DNA from: Isoetes taiwanensis
Taxonomy: Eukaryota; Streptophyta; Lycopodiopsida; Isoetales; Isoetaceae
Reading direction: 5' to 3'
Assembly (NCBI GenBank): GCA_021234155.1
Contig: JAJEKV010000013.1
Span: forward strand, 881,787 to 945,786
DNA length: 64,000 nucleotides
In this document: in pieces, positions 24,239-35,450 of the stretch
Layout: every line of letters begins with the position of its first letter
Numbering within the stretch: position 1 is the stretch's first letter
Position numbers and translations under genes: made by a program
Notes under the pieces: model-generated
Databases searched by the model: none
Seen by the model: the letters and a program-made list of their open reading frames with translations, nothing else
What the model was told of the DNA's origin: nothing

Positions 24239-25250
24239 TGAGTCCAGAAAAGGTTGTAATATACTTATGGAAGCATGGAAAAGGGAAGGAGTTGAGACAG
24301 TTTTTGCTTATCCAGGAGGAGCATCAATGGAAATTCATCAAGCGTTAACTCGTTCCACTACCATTCTGAACATTTTGTGCAGACATGAGCAAGGGGAGGT
24401 ATTTGATGCAGAGGGATATGCCAAGGCTTCTGGAACAACTGGAGTGTGTATTGCTACATCTGGTGGTCCTGGTGCCACTAACTTGGTAATTGGTTTGGCT
24501 GATGCCTTACCTGATAGTGTTCCACTTGTAGCAATCACAGGTCAGGTCCCTCGACGGATGATTGGAAGTGATGCATTTCAGGAAACTCCTATTGTAGAGG
24601 TCATAAGATCTATTACTAAACATAATTATCTTGTAATGAATATAGATTATATACCGAGAGTGATATGAGAGGCTTTTTACTTAGCGTCATCTGGCAGACT
24701 GAGTCCTGTACTTATCGATATTCCTAAAGATGTGCAACAACAATTTGCTATTCTTGACGGGTCTCAACCTATGAAATTGGATGATACACACACCATCCGC
24801 CCCGTTTGCCAGAGAGCTCACAGTTGGAGCAAATTATCAAGCTTTTAGGAAGCTCTATGAAGCATGTGGTATACTGTGGTGGAGGTTGCATTAATTCAAG
24901 TGATGAGGTAAGAGAATTCATCGAGCTTACAGGAATTCCAGTGACATCAACATTGATTGGTTTGGCTGTGTACTCGAACTACATAGTGGATCGTTCTGAC
25001 CTCTTGCTTGCATTTGGAGTATGTTTTGATGACCGTGTGACAGGGAAGTTGGACGCTTTTGCTAGCAGGGCCAATATAGTGCATATTAACATTGACCCTG
25101 CAGAAATTGGTAAGAACAAACTACCACATATTTATATATACTCAGACATAAGGCCACATAACCAAAAATTCCTGTCATTGATATTGGTGGAGATGGAAGT
25201 TTTATAGAATGTGCAGGCCAAGAATGACATGAAGAATCAAAGGTTTTTAA
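24239..25250 (+). pseudogene. Acetolactate synthase (AHAS) catalytic subunit, broken and internally deleted
   Basis: The functional enzyme is a plastid TPP- and FAD-dependent enzyme at the first step of branched-chain amino acid synthesis. Homology starts about 24239 and includes [19 protein letters not shown] and RHEQG with the TPP-activating glutamate. It continues through GPGATNLV-type sequence and [23 protein letters not shown] interrupts it at 24666-24668. A frameshift follows near 24790 before [13 protein letters not shown], and about 25 residues are missing before [14 protein letters not shown]. After DPAEIGKNK some 200 residues are lost, and only a remnant of the C-terminal TPP motif (GDGSF) remains, ending in another stop. 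No introns are visible. Plant AHAS genes often lack introns, so this does not prove a retrocopy. It cannot be functional. Confidence 0.92.
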
Positions 25251-27991
25251 GCGCTTCATGTTATCCATATAATCTGATTATTACAGCTGGTTCATTCTTG
25301 GTTAGAACGGTAGCAATAGAAGCATTTAAAAAGCACAGGCGCAGTACATTAACTACTGATATCATTAAATGCCTTGGAACAAGGTCTTGCACAACTTGCC
25401 AGCACATTTCCTTTTCAATAGTGTATTCAAAATTGTATGCATTTCTCTAGTGCAACTTCTTTAGTTTGGGAACAAAATGTTGCAAGACTATAGTATCGAA
25501 CTGGTGGATTTTGACATGCTATTAGCTCATATTCCAAGCATCAATGCTGCTGGTACAAATGATATTCTAAAGGACTGTTTGGATTTTAGAACTTCTGTTC
25601 TAGCTACTAATGTGGGAGATTTGATTGTTTGTACTACTTATTCTTTTTTGTTTTGCAACATGGACAAGTATTTTTCCATCAGGGAAACTTGAACCTCGAG
25701 GTATCTTGCCATGAATGGCAGAAGCAATAGAATCGTTGAGCATCTTACAAGACATTGCACATCTCCATTTCCATGACACAACCTGGATAAGTGCAACTAA
25801 TTATTTTGTTTTCTTCATGAATGTTGGTCCACAACATTATAAAATGACCTTGTTGAAGAACGGTCTTGCATCTAATGTGTTAACGAAGGGCTACATTACT
25901 TGATAATATGAAGAACTTGCAAAAGATCCATCATGGGGACAGGTTAACATTAAATGTATAAGGTTTTGTTGGATCCATATGATGATAGAAACTTAGTCTA
26001 CTTTTAGCTTCGTGAAGGTTCCAACTGTTTTTGCATGTGTAAATATCCAACGGAGTGGCCAGAACATTGGAACGTAATATCTTTTAGTAACACCATCTCA
26101 GAATTGTACCAGGATGTTCATGGACAAGACGGATTAACTCAATTGTGGCATCTCTTGTTTAAAAGTTTCTTGATTGAACCTATTGAATCACAAGTTACAA
26201 AAAATTGCTCTCAAAACTTCAAACTAAACGAATTTTATCTGCAACAAACCAATCAATTTCATTATCAATATGTTGGAAAGGATGATTGATTCAGTTATAT
26301 CATTCCGGCTGTCAATACTCCTAAATAGAGTTGAAAAAACTCTTTCATGCTCGATGATAAAGTAAAGTTACTCATATGATGGGCAGGTCGGCTCCAAATT
26401 AAAGTTACATGCCCTAATTGAAAAAAGTTACCTACCTTGATCAAAATCGAAAACGACATCCTGTTTTCAAACAACAGAGACTCGATATGAAACGACAAAA
26501 CAGAAACCATGAAGACACACTTTTGCGCCATAGCAGGGCAACCCCTCGTGCGTAGCACCTTGTTTTAGTTTGTTCTTATATTGCACTTTGGTTATTCATC
26601 AGGCTTCGCTTAGATATGTGGAATTTTATAGTTTCTGCTCATTCTATGTACTTGCTCTCAACAATCTGTTAGAGGTCAATATCTACTATATTATGTCAAG
26701 ATATGGGATTTGATAAAGCAGCATTTTTCTTAACACTAACCGGTATAATAATGCGAAATGCTATGATCTTTGTAGAATTATCTAATTTTCCACACTCTGG
26801 TCACATGATACCATTTCGCACATAATGTTCTGTTGTATAGCCACGAGAAATGTTTCTCATAGCACACGAGATATATATTTGTCTCTAAATGTTTCAAATC
26901 CTGTGTATTTTCATGTTCGAGCTGCAATATATATGGGCTTTATATTAGCATATTGTTTCTATTTATAGGCAGCGGCTTCTTAGATCCGAAACATGCTATG
27001 GCGTGATTGTAGCCTTCCGAAGATGTAATCTCATGGAACTGCTCTATGAGACTACTCCAAGATGCATCTCCCCGGTTCGATGAGGCAGGAATGGGACAAG
27101 TCCCTTCCCAAAGCACAATGGATCCATAAGTGGCTAGAGGGTCGTGCTATCTGACTTTAAGCCCCCAAAATGCATAGGACGAACTCACCCATACTTATCG
27201 AGCCTAGGACGTCCCTTCATGACGGTGCTTGCAACCCAGGGGGTGTCAGACCTATACCCGGCCCGCACGCGTGACCGGCTATAAGTCTAGCACGCTAAGG
27301 GAACCTTACGATCAGCAAGGCTCCATTGTCACATCACCATTGAGTCCGTTATCTGGTGCTCAATCACAACATAACCTCCACAGCCAAGTGGGCTCTTGTG
27401 CACAGGTCGCATTTATTAGGATTTATGGGATCCTAGCTAAGAACATCTCTATTCCTAATAGCCTTTAGGTCTCTACCCCCCATTATCCCACAAGCACAAG
27501 AGGTGCAGCAAAGGAACTACCATAAATTATAAATTCATTCATAACTTCAAATAGAGCATCAATATAAGATTATTCATCTATGCACACAAAGGTTTATCCT
27601 TAACTAGAATCTCAAGCTAACTAAATCTACTACCCTTTCATAAGCATCAATTCAAAATAATAGTCTAGGACATGTTAAGCCTCAATGTAAGTAAAAAAAC
27701 AAATCTACTAGAGACTTAAAAAAATGCATTAATTCTTAAATTTAATATCTATATCTATTTAGACATTGCACAAGTTCTACAGTACCCAATGTTAGGTTTT
27801 TTTTTCTATGAACATAGATATGCTCTTATATTTGCTTTTATTCCATGATCTACCATAGTAAGAATTTTACTTCTAGAGAGTAATTTTTTTTATACAAACT
27901 TCCACTACTAATACCTCTCTTTTAGCTTGACCATTCCAATCTCTTCGCAATTGTAAAATGGTAGAGAAATTTATAACAGTTGGGATGGGAA
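25251..27991. other. Unassigned 2.7 kb after the AHAS relic
   Basis: 25475-25700 holds an open segment (MLQDYSIELVDFDMLLAH, then SVLATNVGDLIVCTTYSF) that reads like decayed coding DNA, but I cannot name its family. 27010-27470 is less AT-rich and looks like part of a repetitive element without coding motifs. The rest is AT-rich. Confidence 0.35.
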
Positions 27992-28083
27992 CAAAGTGCC
28001 CCACTAATAGACCCTTGTGTGATATCAAAAAACTCTTCAAAGTGCCCCACTAATAGACCCTTGTGTGATATCAAAAAAATCTG
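27992..28083. repeat. 46-bp head-to-tail duplication
   Basis: Units 27992-28037 and 28038-28083 each begin caaagtgccccactaatag. They differ only in the last few bases. Non-coding. Confidence 0.9.
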
Positions 28084-30875
28084 TACGAGGGGATGTGCGC
28101 TATGTCCATCTCCAAATTCTCTTATTCTATTGGCGAAGATTAAGAACACCTTGGGAATAAATTCACACCTGAGGATGACCATCTCCTTTGCGTCCTCGTA
28201 TCAACCAAAGAAAACAATGGTTTAGGGACATCATTGGATGTTATATCCAACCACCAGATAGGGATTGCCAGTGAATGGTAGTTTCCTTTGCACATGCCTC
28301 CCATTACTTTAACAACTCTTTCAAAAATAGAATATTGAATTCAATGTTTATTATCCATCCTACTCGCTTCTTTTAACAAAAACAAAAAAACAAGGGCAGT
28401 TGCTTGACCCATCGAATTTTTTATGGAAATCAACTGCCGTACACGTGGGAGTGGATATCCAGACGCAGAGTGAACCGCGCAGTGAAATGCGGAGCAAGAG
28501 CAAATTGAAAACAGGAAGAGCACAGAGAAGCACAAAAAAGCTGAACAGAGAAGCAATTCCTCACAAAAACTGAACGTAGATGATTAAACCAATTCTCTCA
28601 AAGCACCTCCAAACTTCTTGCTCCACAATCGATGCTCGGCCAACAATTGCAGACTGACAGCAAAAAATTTCATCCTTTAGGGATATCATGCGGCACAAAT
28701 CCTCAACCAGACAAAGCAAACCGCAAACTGGCAAAGGCAAACGGGATTCAAACCTCTGATTCAAACGAGATCCAAACTGCCACTGTGATTTACAAAATTT
28801 CAAAGGTACTGCAGGATCTCACAGACGTAGAGAACATATGCAAGCGTAGAAGCAAATAGGGCTTTTACAGACGTTCGCATGGGCAGCGAGGGAGGTGGGC
28901 GTGACCAGCGGTGTGATTTGCCCTCTAGCTGCAACAGTTCCACTGAAAGGTGTACGCGCCTACGCGGGGCTGCTAGAAGATTTGCAATGCTGCTTGAAAA
29001 TTTGCAGTGCTGCCCAAGATGTCACGCCCTTTGCAGCTGGCATTTTTATCTTTCTGTGCATAAATCTGGCATGATTGCCTCATGCAGATTTGGCTGTTGC
29101 TGGGAGGCCTTGGCTGCAACACATGGCTGCAAATTGGCTGCAAAACCATATTTTATTCACATGCAAATAGAATGGAATCTTCATCCAGCTATTTTGCCTT
29201 CACGGTTGAACGGTTCCGTTTCCACATCCTTCTCTGATTCGGCGGTACAGCACTTTTTCTATGTGAATAGAAAAGCCAAAACAGCCATCCAAGTTGCCGT
29301 TCCCTAGTTGCCATAGCTGCAAATTTAATCCATCATGTGAATGCTGCTTTAGATTTAAGGTCGTCTTCCACGGTATCAGAAACTGATCTACCAAGACTGC
29401 CCTTCTAATCTTGAGATGTGCTAAATGTTTTTTCCCTTTGAAATGTGAGCCTTTTACTAGTGATGACTAAACAACAGACATCACATTTGACTGTCTGATC
29501 AAAAATTTGTCACAGAACAAAGTTTCTTTCTGGGTGATAATGTTCCAGAGGATGTGCCACTCTTTCTGATTCTTTCAAGAGTTTTATTAGCAGAAGTTAT
29601 AAGAGGTGTTTTGGCCGAGCTTGTATCCGAGACAGCAAAATTGCTCTGGTCTTTCTCAGCCTTGCTGCTCCTTCTAAATTACCTTCACTCTGAATCTTAC
29701 CTGGCGTCTTGGTAATGCTTTCATTTCCCTATCTTCCCTTTCTTCAACTACAATTTCTGGTCTTTCAATATCATCTTTATGGTCTGACAAGTTTTACCAT
29801 CTAGTCCAATACCATCTTTTGTGCTTATAGTAGAATCAACTTCCTTTTTGACATTCTCCTTCACTTTCATCAACCTTAACTGAATTTTACACCTTTCTAG
29901 CCCTCTCATTCTCCAGTAGCAACAATTGCATCCTATGCCTTTTCCCTCCAATATGCATTTGGCCAGTGTTATACACTGGACATTGCATATTTAGCAAGAA
30001 GTAGAAGCCGCCATTACTCTTAGGTGTCCGCTTAGTTGCTTCAACATGTCTAGAATTTGGAGGTGTTAACGTGTTGAAGACGGGGTTTATTGATTCTCTC
30101 ATGGTGATGATAACGTATCTGCAACAACTCAGAATGTCGGATTGATGATCCTAATTACCTAACAAAAGAAGCAAGGATGATATAATTACCAACTCAAGTT
30201 TTGGTTGATGGCAACAATGGCAGCAGACATCATCACAAGTCTGAAAAATTGCTGCAGCCTGCAAGATGCTCTCTGCTCTGCTTGAGCATCTTTCTGCCAT
30301 CCAAGATTAATAGTGTAATCCATTGTTACTACACTGCTAGGTCTCTTCATCACTATGTGGCACAGCTTCAGTAAAGGCTAAACTTCTCCGAAGTCGTTGG
30401 CAAGTTTAGCTTGAGATATTTTTTACTTCAGTGTTCAAGAATATCAGTGATTTGCAAGTTCATAGTTCGACAAAACTTTCGATTTCACATAGGATTTAAC
30501 TAAGACAGACACCACGGCAACTCCATATCAGTGTTAAATTGTATTGATCTTTACTAGATGATAATGCTGGGCTATACCCTCCAACGCGAGTAGTCCCAAG
30601 GAGGAAAAAAGTCCACACAAGTTCCTTGAGAGCCAGCTCCTTTACTTATACAAATGGATCAAGTCCTGCAAAAATACATACATTAGACATGTCTTGTAAG
30701 CAGTATATAGACAAGGCATCTTCCCAACTGTGCAAAAATATGCAAACCAGATGAAAGGCCCATATGCTTGATACCAACAGGGCAAAAATAATTCATCTCC
30801 AAACAGCATCAAATACTAGGTATTTTATCCTATCAATCTTCCTTTATTTGTCGTGTTATGAAACTTTACCTGTTC
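28084..30875. other. Unassigned 2.8 kb
   Basis: No confident gene. Minus-strand fragments at 29748-30102 contain a C-P-V-Y-N-x(3)-M-H-I-G-G-K-R-H stretch reminiscent of a U1/matrin-type zinc finger, but one cysteine and the frame are missing. 28860-29300 is slightly GC-rich with several open frames and no motif. Confidence 0.3.
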
Positions 30876-31645
30876 CTATACATAAACCGGCTTATCATAA
30901 GTGGCCATTGCAGCTTCTTTCACAGCTTCACTTAAAGTTGGATGCCCATGTCATGCCCTAGCGATGTCCTCACTGGAAGCTCCATATTCCAGTGCAATGC
31001 ATGCTTCACATATGATCTCTCCGGCATTAGCTCCCATACTAATTAGTCTCCTTCTCAGCAAAAGTTTTCACCATTCCTTTTACATCGTCACTTGTTTCTT
31101 ACTCTGCTATTTGCCATATTTGGAAATTTGCCAACAAAGTACTCTATTCCAGGTGCCTTATCTTGCTCTTCCGTTTTTCCTACACTGACAACCTCACGAT
31201 GGGTATACACCATACCAAGAACAGTATCATAATTGACATGGCCTACCTAGCCAGCAAGGGGTTCTACACAAGCAACCCCCATCCTCTTCTCCCTTATGAA
31301 CGAGCATAGACTCTGGAATGACATCTCCAATAGCCAAAACTTCCAAACTCCCACCCTTTCAAACTTGTCCATCTTGATGCCAACCTCATCGAAGCCAAGC
31401 CCTTGTGTATGCGTTATCCTGCCAGCAGCAACAAGGGCCACATCTGCTTCAATGCTGCTTTGTTCTCCACCCCCTGATGGCTCCAATGTAAGCTTCAAAA
31501 GAGATCCTGAGTCGTCAACATTAACTATCTTTGTCTCCAATTTAAACTTCATCTTTTTCTTTTCCAAGGATTTCTGAAATATTCTCCTTCTCTCTCCATC
31601 CATTGCCGGAACAATTGTATCACCAAATTCGACTACATTAATGGT
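30876..31645 (-). pseudogene. Dihydrolipoyl dehydrogenase (E3) C-terminal half, broken
   Basis: The functional protein is the FAD enzyme shared by pyruvate and 2-oxoglutarate dehydrogenases and the glycine system. The relic begins at VVEFGDTIVPAMDGE-like sequence (about 31645). It continues through SLEKKKMKFKLETKIV and ADVALVAAGR. After a frameshift come AIGDVIPESM and EEDG, then VYTHREVVSVGKTEEQ, VGKFPNMANSR and NAGEII. It ends HPTLSEAVKEAAMATYDKP with a TAG at 30876-30878. The active-site His-Glu pair (HPTLSE) is retained, but a stop lies just before it. The N-terminal FAD domain with the redox cysteines is absent. It resembles the mitochondrial type. It lies 280 bp downstream of the gene at 31923 and on the same strand, with no functional link. 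Confidence 0.9.
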
Positions 31646-31922
31646 ATATTAGTAAATTTCATAACTAAATTTGGACAGTGCAGTTTAAATAGAACTGTAA
31701 GGAGGTAGCCATGCATTGGTGCAAGTGCAAGTGCTAAACTTTTATTAAACTTTACCAAAGATCATTGACTCATATGAATATCAGCTTAATTCATACTTCC
31801 TCATATTAATTTGTTGCATGTCTAATGTCCAGAACCATAGCATATTATATCTACATCAGCTCTTTTTGTAATACAATTTGTGCTTAATTTTCCAAGACTG
31901 ATAACTTACATTTTCATTAAGC

Positions 31923-33133
31923 CTAATCTTCATCAGAACTCTCATATGATAAACCCAACAGCCCACCAGCAATTTTAGCTTCTGAAGGATGTTCATCGCC
32001 AGATTCTGAGCATGTTCTAACCTTGTGAACCTGATCAACCAAATTAGACTTTAGTGTAGGTCCTGCTACCCTATGCCCTTTTGGCTTCACCTCCACGATA
32101 TTCTTCAGTAGATCATGTTGCCTGCAGGCAAGACAATCACTTCATATACAGAACTGTATGTTATTTTTACCAGCTGAGAATAGATATGATACCTGATTCC
32201 ACTACGTGGTTTTGGCTCCACCCTAAGAGCCGGAAGGGATGATGAATGAGATGCGTCTGCTAAACTTGCAGCTTTGTGGATAAAGTATGTCAAGGAATAT
32301 GAACCTTAAGACCCATGAGAAAATTTCATGAAGGACCTTCTCTCACATGTAAAAGGATATTTTAAATGCAGCAAATGCCCTCTTCTCAGTTCTCCTGCGC
32401 AATCTTTCAGCATCTTCCTCTGCCTCCATTTGTTCCTTAAGGTATAGAAGATCATCGCTGTCCAAAGCTGAAAGCTCACAAATGTAATGTTTCGCTATAA
32501 ACAATTTTACTAAAGAAGTTGAAGTTCCAACCACCATAAACACTAGATCTTAATTAATAACAATTGTTAATTGGAGCTTGCCTATTTCTACTATAAAAGT
32601 AACACTCTTTTGCTGCAACTTTTTCAAACATCTTATTTAGACTCATCTAATTTCATTGACCTTCATCATTTTCAGCCTACCAATGTGCATTATTGTAAAA
32701 GAAAAAAACAAAAAAGGGTAACTGGAAAGACAATACCGCCACGACCATGCAAATAACCTCCACGTTCCCCTGCTACCTCCTGCATCTGGACTCAACATCA
32801 AAATCCCAGGTGTGACGCCAGAGTCCCTGTCAGGGCAAGTTCTTAGAAACTAGGAGCACCTATTACTAAAAGTAAATTAAACTACCCTTCACAACTTTCA
32901 ATGGAAAAAAAAAGCAACAAGGCCGGTTCACTAACCTTAGCTACCATCTTCTTGAATGCGAGATCCTCGTCATCAACTTTATCTTTACCATCCTTTGTAC
33001 TCCATTTCTTGTCTGTTTAGCAGCAAAAGCTTCAGAAAATTAACCTAACAATTCGTCTATTGACTCAGACTCAAAATTAAATACCTCTGGGGTCACTCAG
33101 ATTAGTGTACTCTCGCACCTCCCGCCCGGCCAT
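31923..33133 (-). CDS. Conserved plant protein of unknown function, six exons including a U12 AT-AC intron
   Basis: Exons: 33085-33133, 32936-33012, 32737-32785, 32361-32467, 32193-32275, 31923-32121. Together they encode 187 aa with no stop or frameshift. Start MAGREVREYTNLSDPR; then KKWSTKDGKDKVDDEDLAF, KKMVAK, MQEVAGERGGYLHGRG, ALDSDDLLYLKEQMEAEEDA. The middle ends RRTEKRAFAAFK|KAASLADAS, followed by LRVEPKPRSGIR and QHDLLKNIVEVKPK. The acidic end is GLLGLSYESSDED. I recognise this order from an uncharacterised single-copy-type plant protein family; I know of no established function. The protein is highly charged with a likely helical centre (residues about 60-95) and no signal peptide or membrane span. 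Four introns are GT-AG (72-150 bp, one of 269 bp). Intron 4 is AT-AC, see its entry. Exon phases all join correctly, which supports the model. Upstream sequence carries a short tandem repeat. Confidence 0.88.
32276..32360 (-). other. U12-type AT-AC intron, 85 bp
   Basis: On the minus strand the intron opens with ATATCCTTTT (32360-32351), the consensus of the minor spliceosome 5' splice site. It carries TTCCTTGAC (32297-32289), one base from the branch-site consensus TTCCTTAAC, and ends CCAC at 32276. The branch adenosine is about 13 nt from the end, within the 10-16 nt typical of U12 introns. Splicing here joins AFAAFK to KAASLA in frame, as the conserved protein requires. No GT-AG alternative restores the frame: the nearby donor gtgaga would give a mis-joined frame. 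Confidence 0.85.
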
Positions 33134-33153
33134 CCAGCTCTTTCTGCTCAGCC

Positions 33154-33246
33154 AGCGACCCAAGTATAAGGCTGAGTATTTTCGTCCGGCAGTAAAGCTA
33201 GGTATTTTCGTCCAGCGACACAAGTAGGCCTAAGGCTAGGTATTTT
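33154..33246. repeat. Short tandem repeat in the 5' flank of the six-exon gene
   Basis: Two to three degenerate copies of a unit with cagcgac(a/c)caagta, then aaggct and aggtattttcgtcc, 20-115 bp upstream of the ATG. It probably lies in the 5' UTR or core promoter. Confidence 0.7.
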
Positions 33247-33485
33247 GGAATCTGAAGATTTAAAGTATTGGGGAACTTTTTAGGTCCCACCGGAAAATTT
33301 CCTATGGTTATTTGACCAATAGGATATGTTATGTTTAGAGTCGGAAATTTTCATTGTCTTAATAAAAAATCTTAAGAAAATTTGCCGGAAAAATCCCTAC
33401 GACACACAAACTGAACCAAAAAATTTGCGTTTTCAACCGGTTGGTTTATAGCAGACTTTGCACAACACTGATGATTTAACACTGT

Positions 33486-33717
33486 CGAAATCACACTCGA
33501 AGCAAAATTTATTTAGAAAAAGCCCAATAAAATAAAAAATGGCCAATGCGTATTTGTCTAGACACCCAAGCTATCACACTTATTAGGACGAAATCAAACT
33601 AGCCTATAGGCGAAAAATTATTTGAAAAAAACCCAATCTAATAAAAAATGGCCAATGTGTATTGTTTAGATAGCCAAGCTATCACACTTAGGACGAAATC
33701 ACACTATACGCAAAAAC
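33486..33717. repeat. Diverged tandem repeat, about 105-115-bp period
   Basis: Two full copies and a partial third begin cgaaatca(c/a)act. They contain aaaaaatggccaatg and ccaagctatcacactta. A short direct duplication built on cacaacataaaaggctactcc follows at about 33795-33840. No gene is visible up to 34215. Confidence 0.8.
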
Positions 33718-34215
33718 TAAAGAATTATGTGGCAAGTTTTGGCAGCTGGTAAAGCATGAAACTTGATATGTCATATGCTGCATAATCCATTATTCCTCAC
33801 AACATAAAAGGCTACTCCCCACAACATAAACGGCTACTCCCTTTTGTTCCCAACACCTCTTCTCATGAATTGGCAATTGCACGAATTGGATCTCCATAGA
33901 ACATGTAGAATCTTTTTTGTTTTAACGTGTAGCAATTCCTTATCTTCTATTTACCTTTGCTTCAAATTAAAAGAGCAACTCAACTTTGAAGGAAGAGAAC
34001 CTCTTTAGACATAATATCGACCTCGAGGATGAGTTGCAGCAAGCCTTTGAAGCAACAAAATAAAATGATAGAAATGGCAGGACAAAATTAATAATGATAA
34101 CATAAAGGTTTTCTTTTTCATGGTTCAGTTCACACAGCTTATTGCCAATGGTATCTCTTATGATGACGAATCCTATGCAATCTCTGTGCGAGCTTTAGCT
34201 TAGTTTAGAGCAATC

Positions 34216-35000
34216 ATGACTCTATTTATAGAATTTGGTCCTTCCTTGGCAAGACAAAACACTCCAGGACATTTTTGGATGTACCAGAGAGGCTACATAT
34301 TGAATTTGTTCCTCTTGCATATCCACACTGACACAGATTTTAGAAGAAGGTTGTCCATCTCCAAAGCCACCTTTCAGTATTTGCGCAATGAGTTGGGACC
34401 ATTGGTGATACGGCAAGATACGAACTTCCAGGCTGCTATATCAATTGAAATGAAAATTATGATAGGTTTATCTAGGCTAGCCACATGTGACATGTTGATA
34501 GGCATTGCAAGCGCATATCGAGTTGGATTTGCTACTGCACAACAAGCTATTGTTAAATTTGTTGCTCGTGTCAATTACAAACTCAAAGACTTAGACATTA
34601 AATGGCCATAACCGAACAGGATGAGAAGCTTGGCAGCATCTTTTAAGTTATTCATAGTATTCCATACGTTGTTGAAGCAATTGATGGGAGCCATATTCCA
34701 ATCATTGCTCCTCATGAATCTGCACAAGAGTATTACAATAGAAAAGGATTCTATTTTATATTACACCAATTAATAATACAAAGGGATTGCCATGGGTGGG
34801 ACTTTGATATCGGTTGACCATGAAGCATACATGATTGTGCATTGTTCTAGTGGTCATTAGCAGAGCAACGGTATCTTAAATGGTTTTATAGCACCTCACT
34901 GTCATGTTGGCCACGGCGAGACTATATATTGAGTCCTTTTAAGGGTCATAAGGATGGTCTCAGCAGGGATGAATACTATTGGTTCTTAGGGTGCCCAAAG
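34216..35000 (+). pseudogene. PIF/Harbinger (HARBI1-like) transposase, degenerate
   Basis: Open segment 34216-34611 contains FRRRLSISKATFQYLRNELG and RQDTNFQAAISIEMKI, then LSRLATCD. This matches the N-terminal part of HARBI1-type DDE nucleases. After stops the core follows: VVEAIDGSHIPIIAPHESAQ (about 34670-34725) with the first catalytic aspartate, then YYNRKGFYF. Remnants of the following strand region continue to about 34960, but with stops and shifts. The second and third acidic residues cannot be placed. Inactive. A foldback element begins directly after it. Confidence 0.85.
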
Positions 35001-35014
35001 TCTTATCACTGTTT

Positions 35015-35450
35015 TGGCACCCTTCCAATTTTTTAACGCCACTGGCCTAAACTTTTGGCGAGCAACCACGTCGGCAAAATTTCCAGCTCACCTCTCTTCT
35101 TGTAGATTTGGCACCATTCAATTTTGTTCAAAATAATTTCATTTGAGCCAGTGTATCTATACTCCATCTCCATTCATTTCTTAGGTATGAATTATTCTTT
35201 CATACCTGATTAAAAATGGAGGTCGAAGAAATTGGTGTAGATACAAATTATAATACGTGAAAGAACGATTCATGCCTGAGAAGAAATGGAGGTCGAAGAA
35301 ATTGGTGTAGATGCATTGGCTCGAACGAAATTGTTCTGAACAAAATTGAATGGTGCCAAAGCTACAAGAAGCGGGATGAGCTGGAAATTTTGTCGATATG
35401 GTAAAGATTAGATCGGCGATTTTGCCCATCGAAAATTGGGAAGGTGTCCA
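35015..35450. mobile_element. 436-bp foldback (MITE-like) element with long inverted repeats
   Basis: Arms 35015-35205 and 35255-35450 are inverted repeats over nearly their full length, around a spacer of about 50 bp. The ends are TGGCACCCTTCCAATTTT on the left and AAAATTGGGAAGGTGTCCA on the right. Matching inner blocks include caaaattgaatggtgccaaa and gagctggaaattttg. It has no coding capacity. The block ggaggtcgaagaaattggtg is also directly duplicated (35219 and 35289). No clear target duplication is seen. It lies immediately after the Harbinger relic, so a shared origin is possible but not shown. Confidence 0.82.

Noticed and set aside
27060-27085. tRNA-like ggttcga motif
   Set aside because: No acceptor, D or anticodon stems can be formed around it.
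29748-30102. U1/matrin-type zinc-finger gene
   Set aside because: Only one partial motif, with a missing cysteine and broken frame; no intron model restores it.
32343-32543. 66-aa ORF as a stand-alone gene ending in KISFYM
   Set aside because: It begins in an intron and reads through the U12 intron start. The spliced model gives a complete conserved protein.
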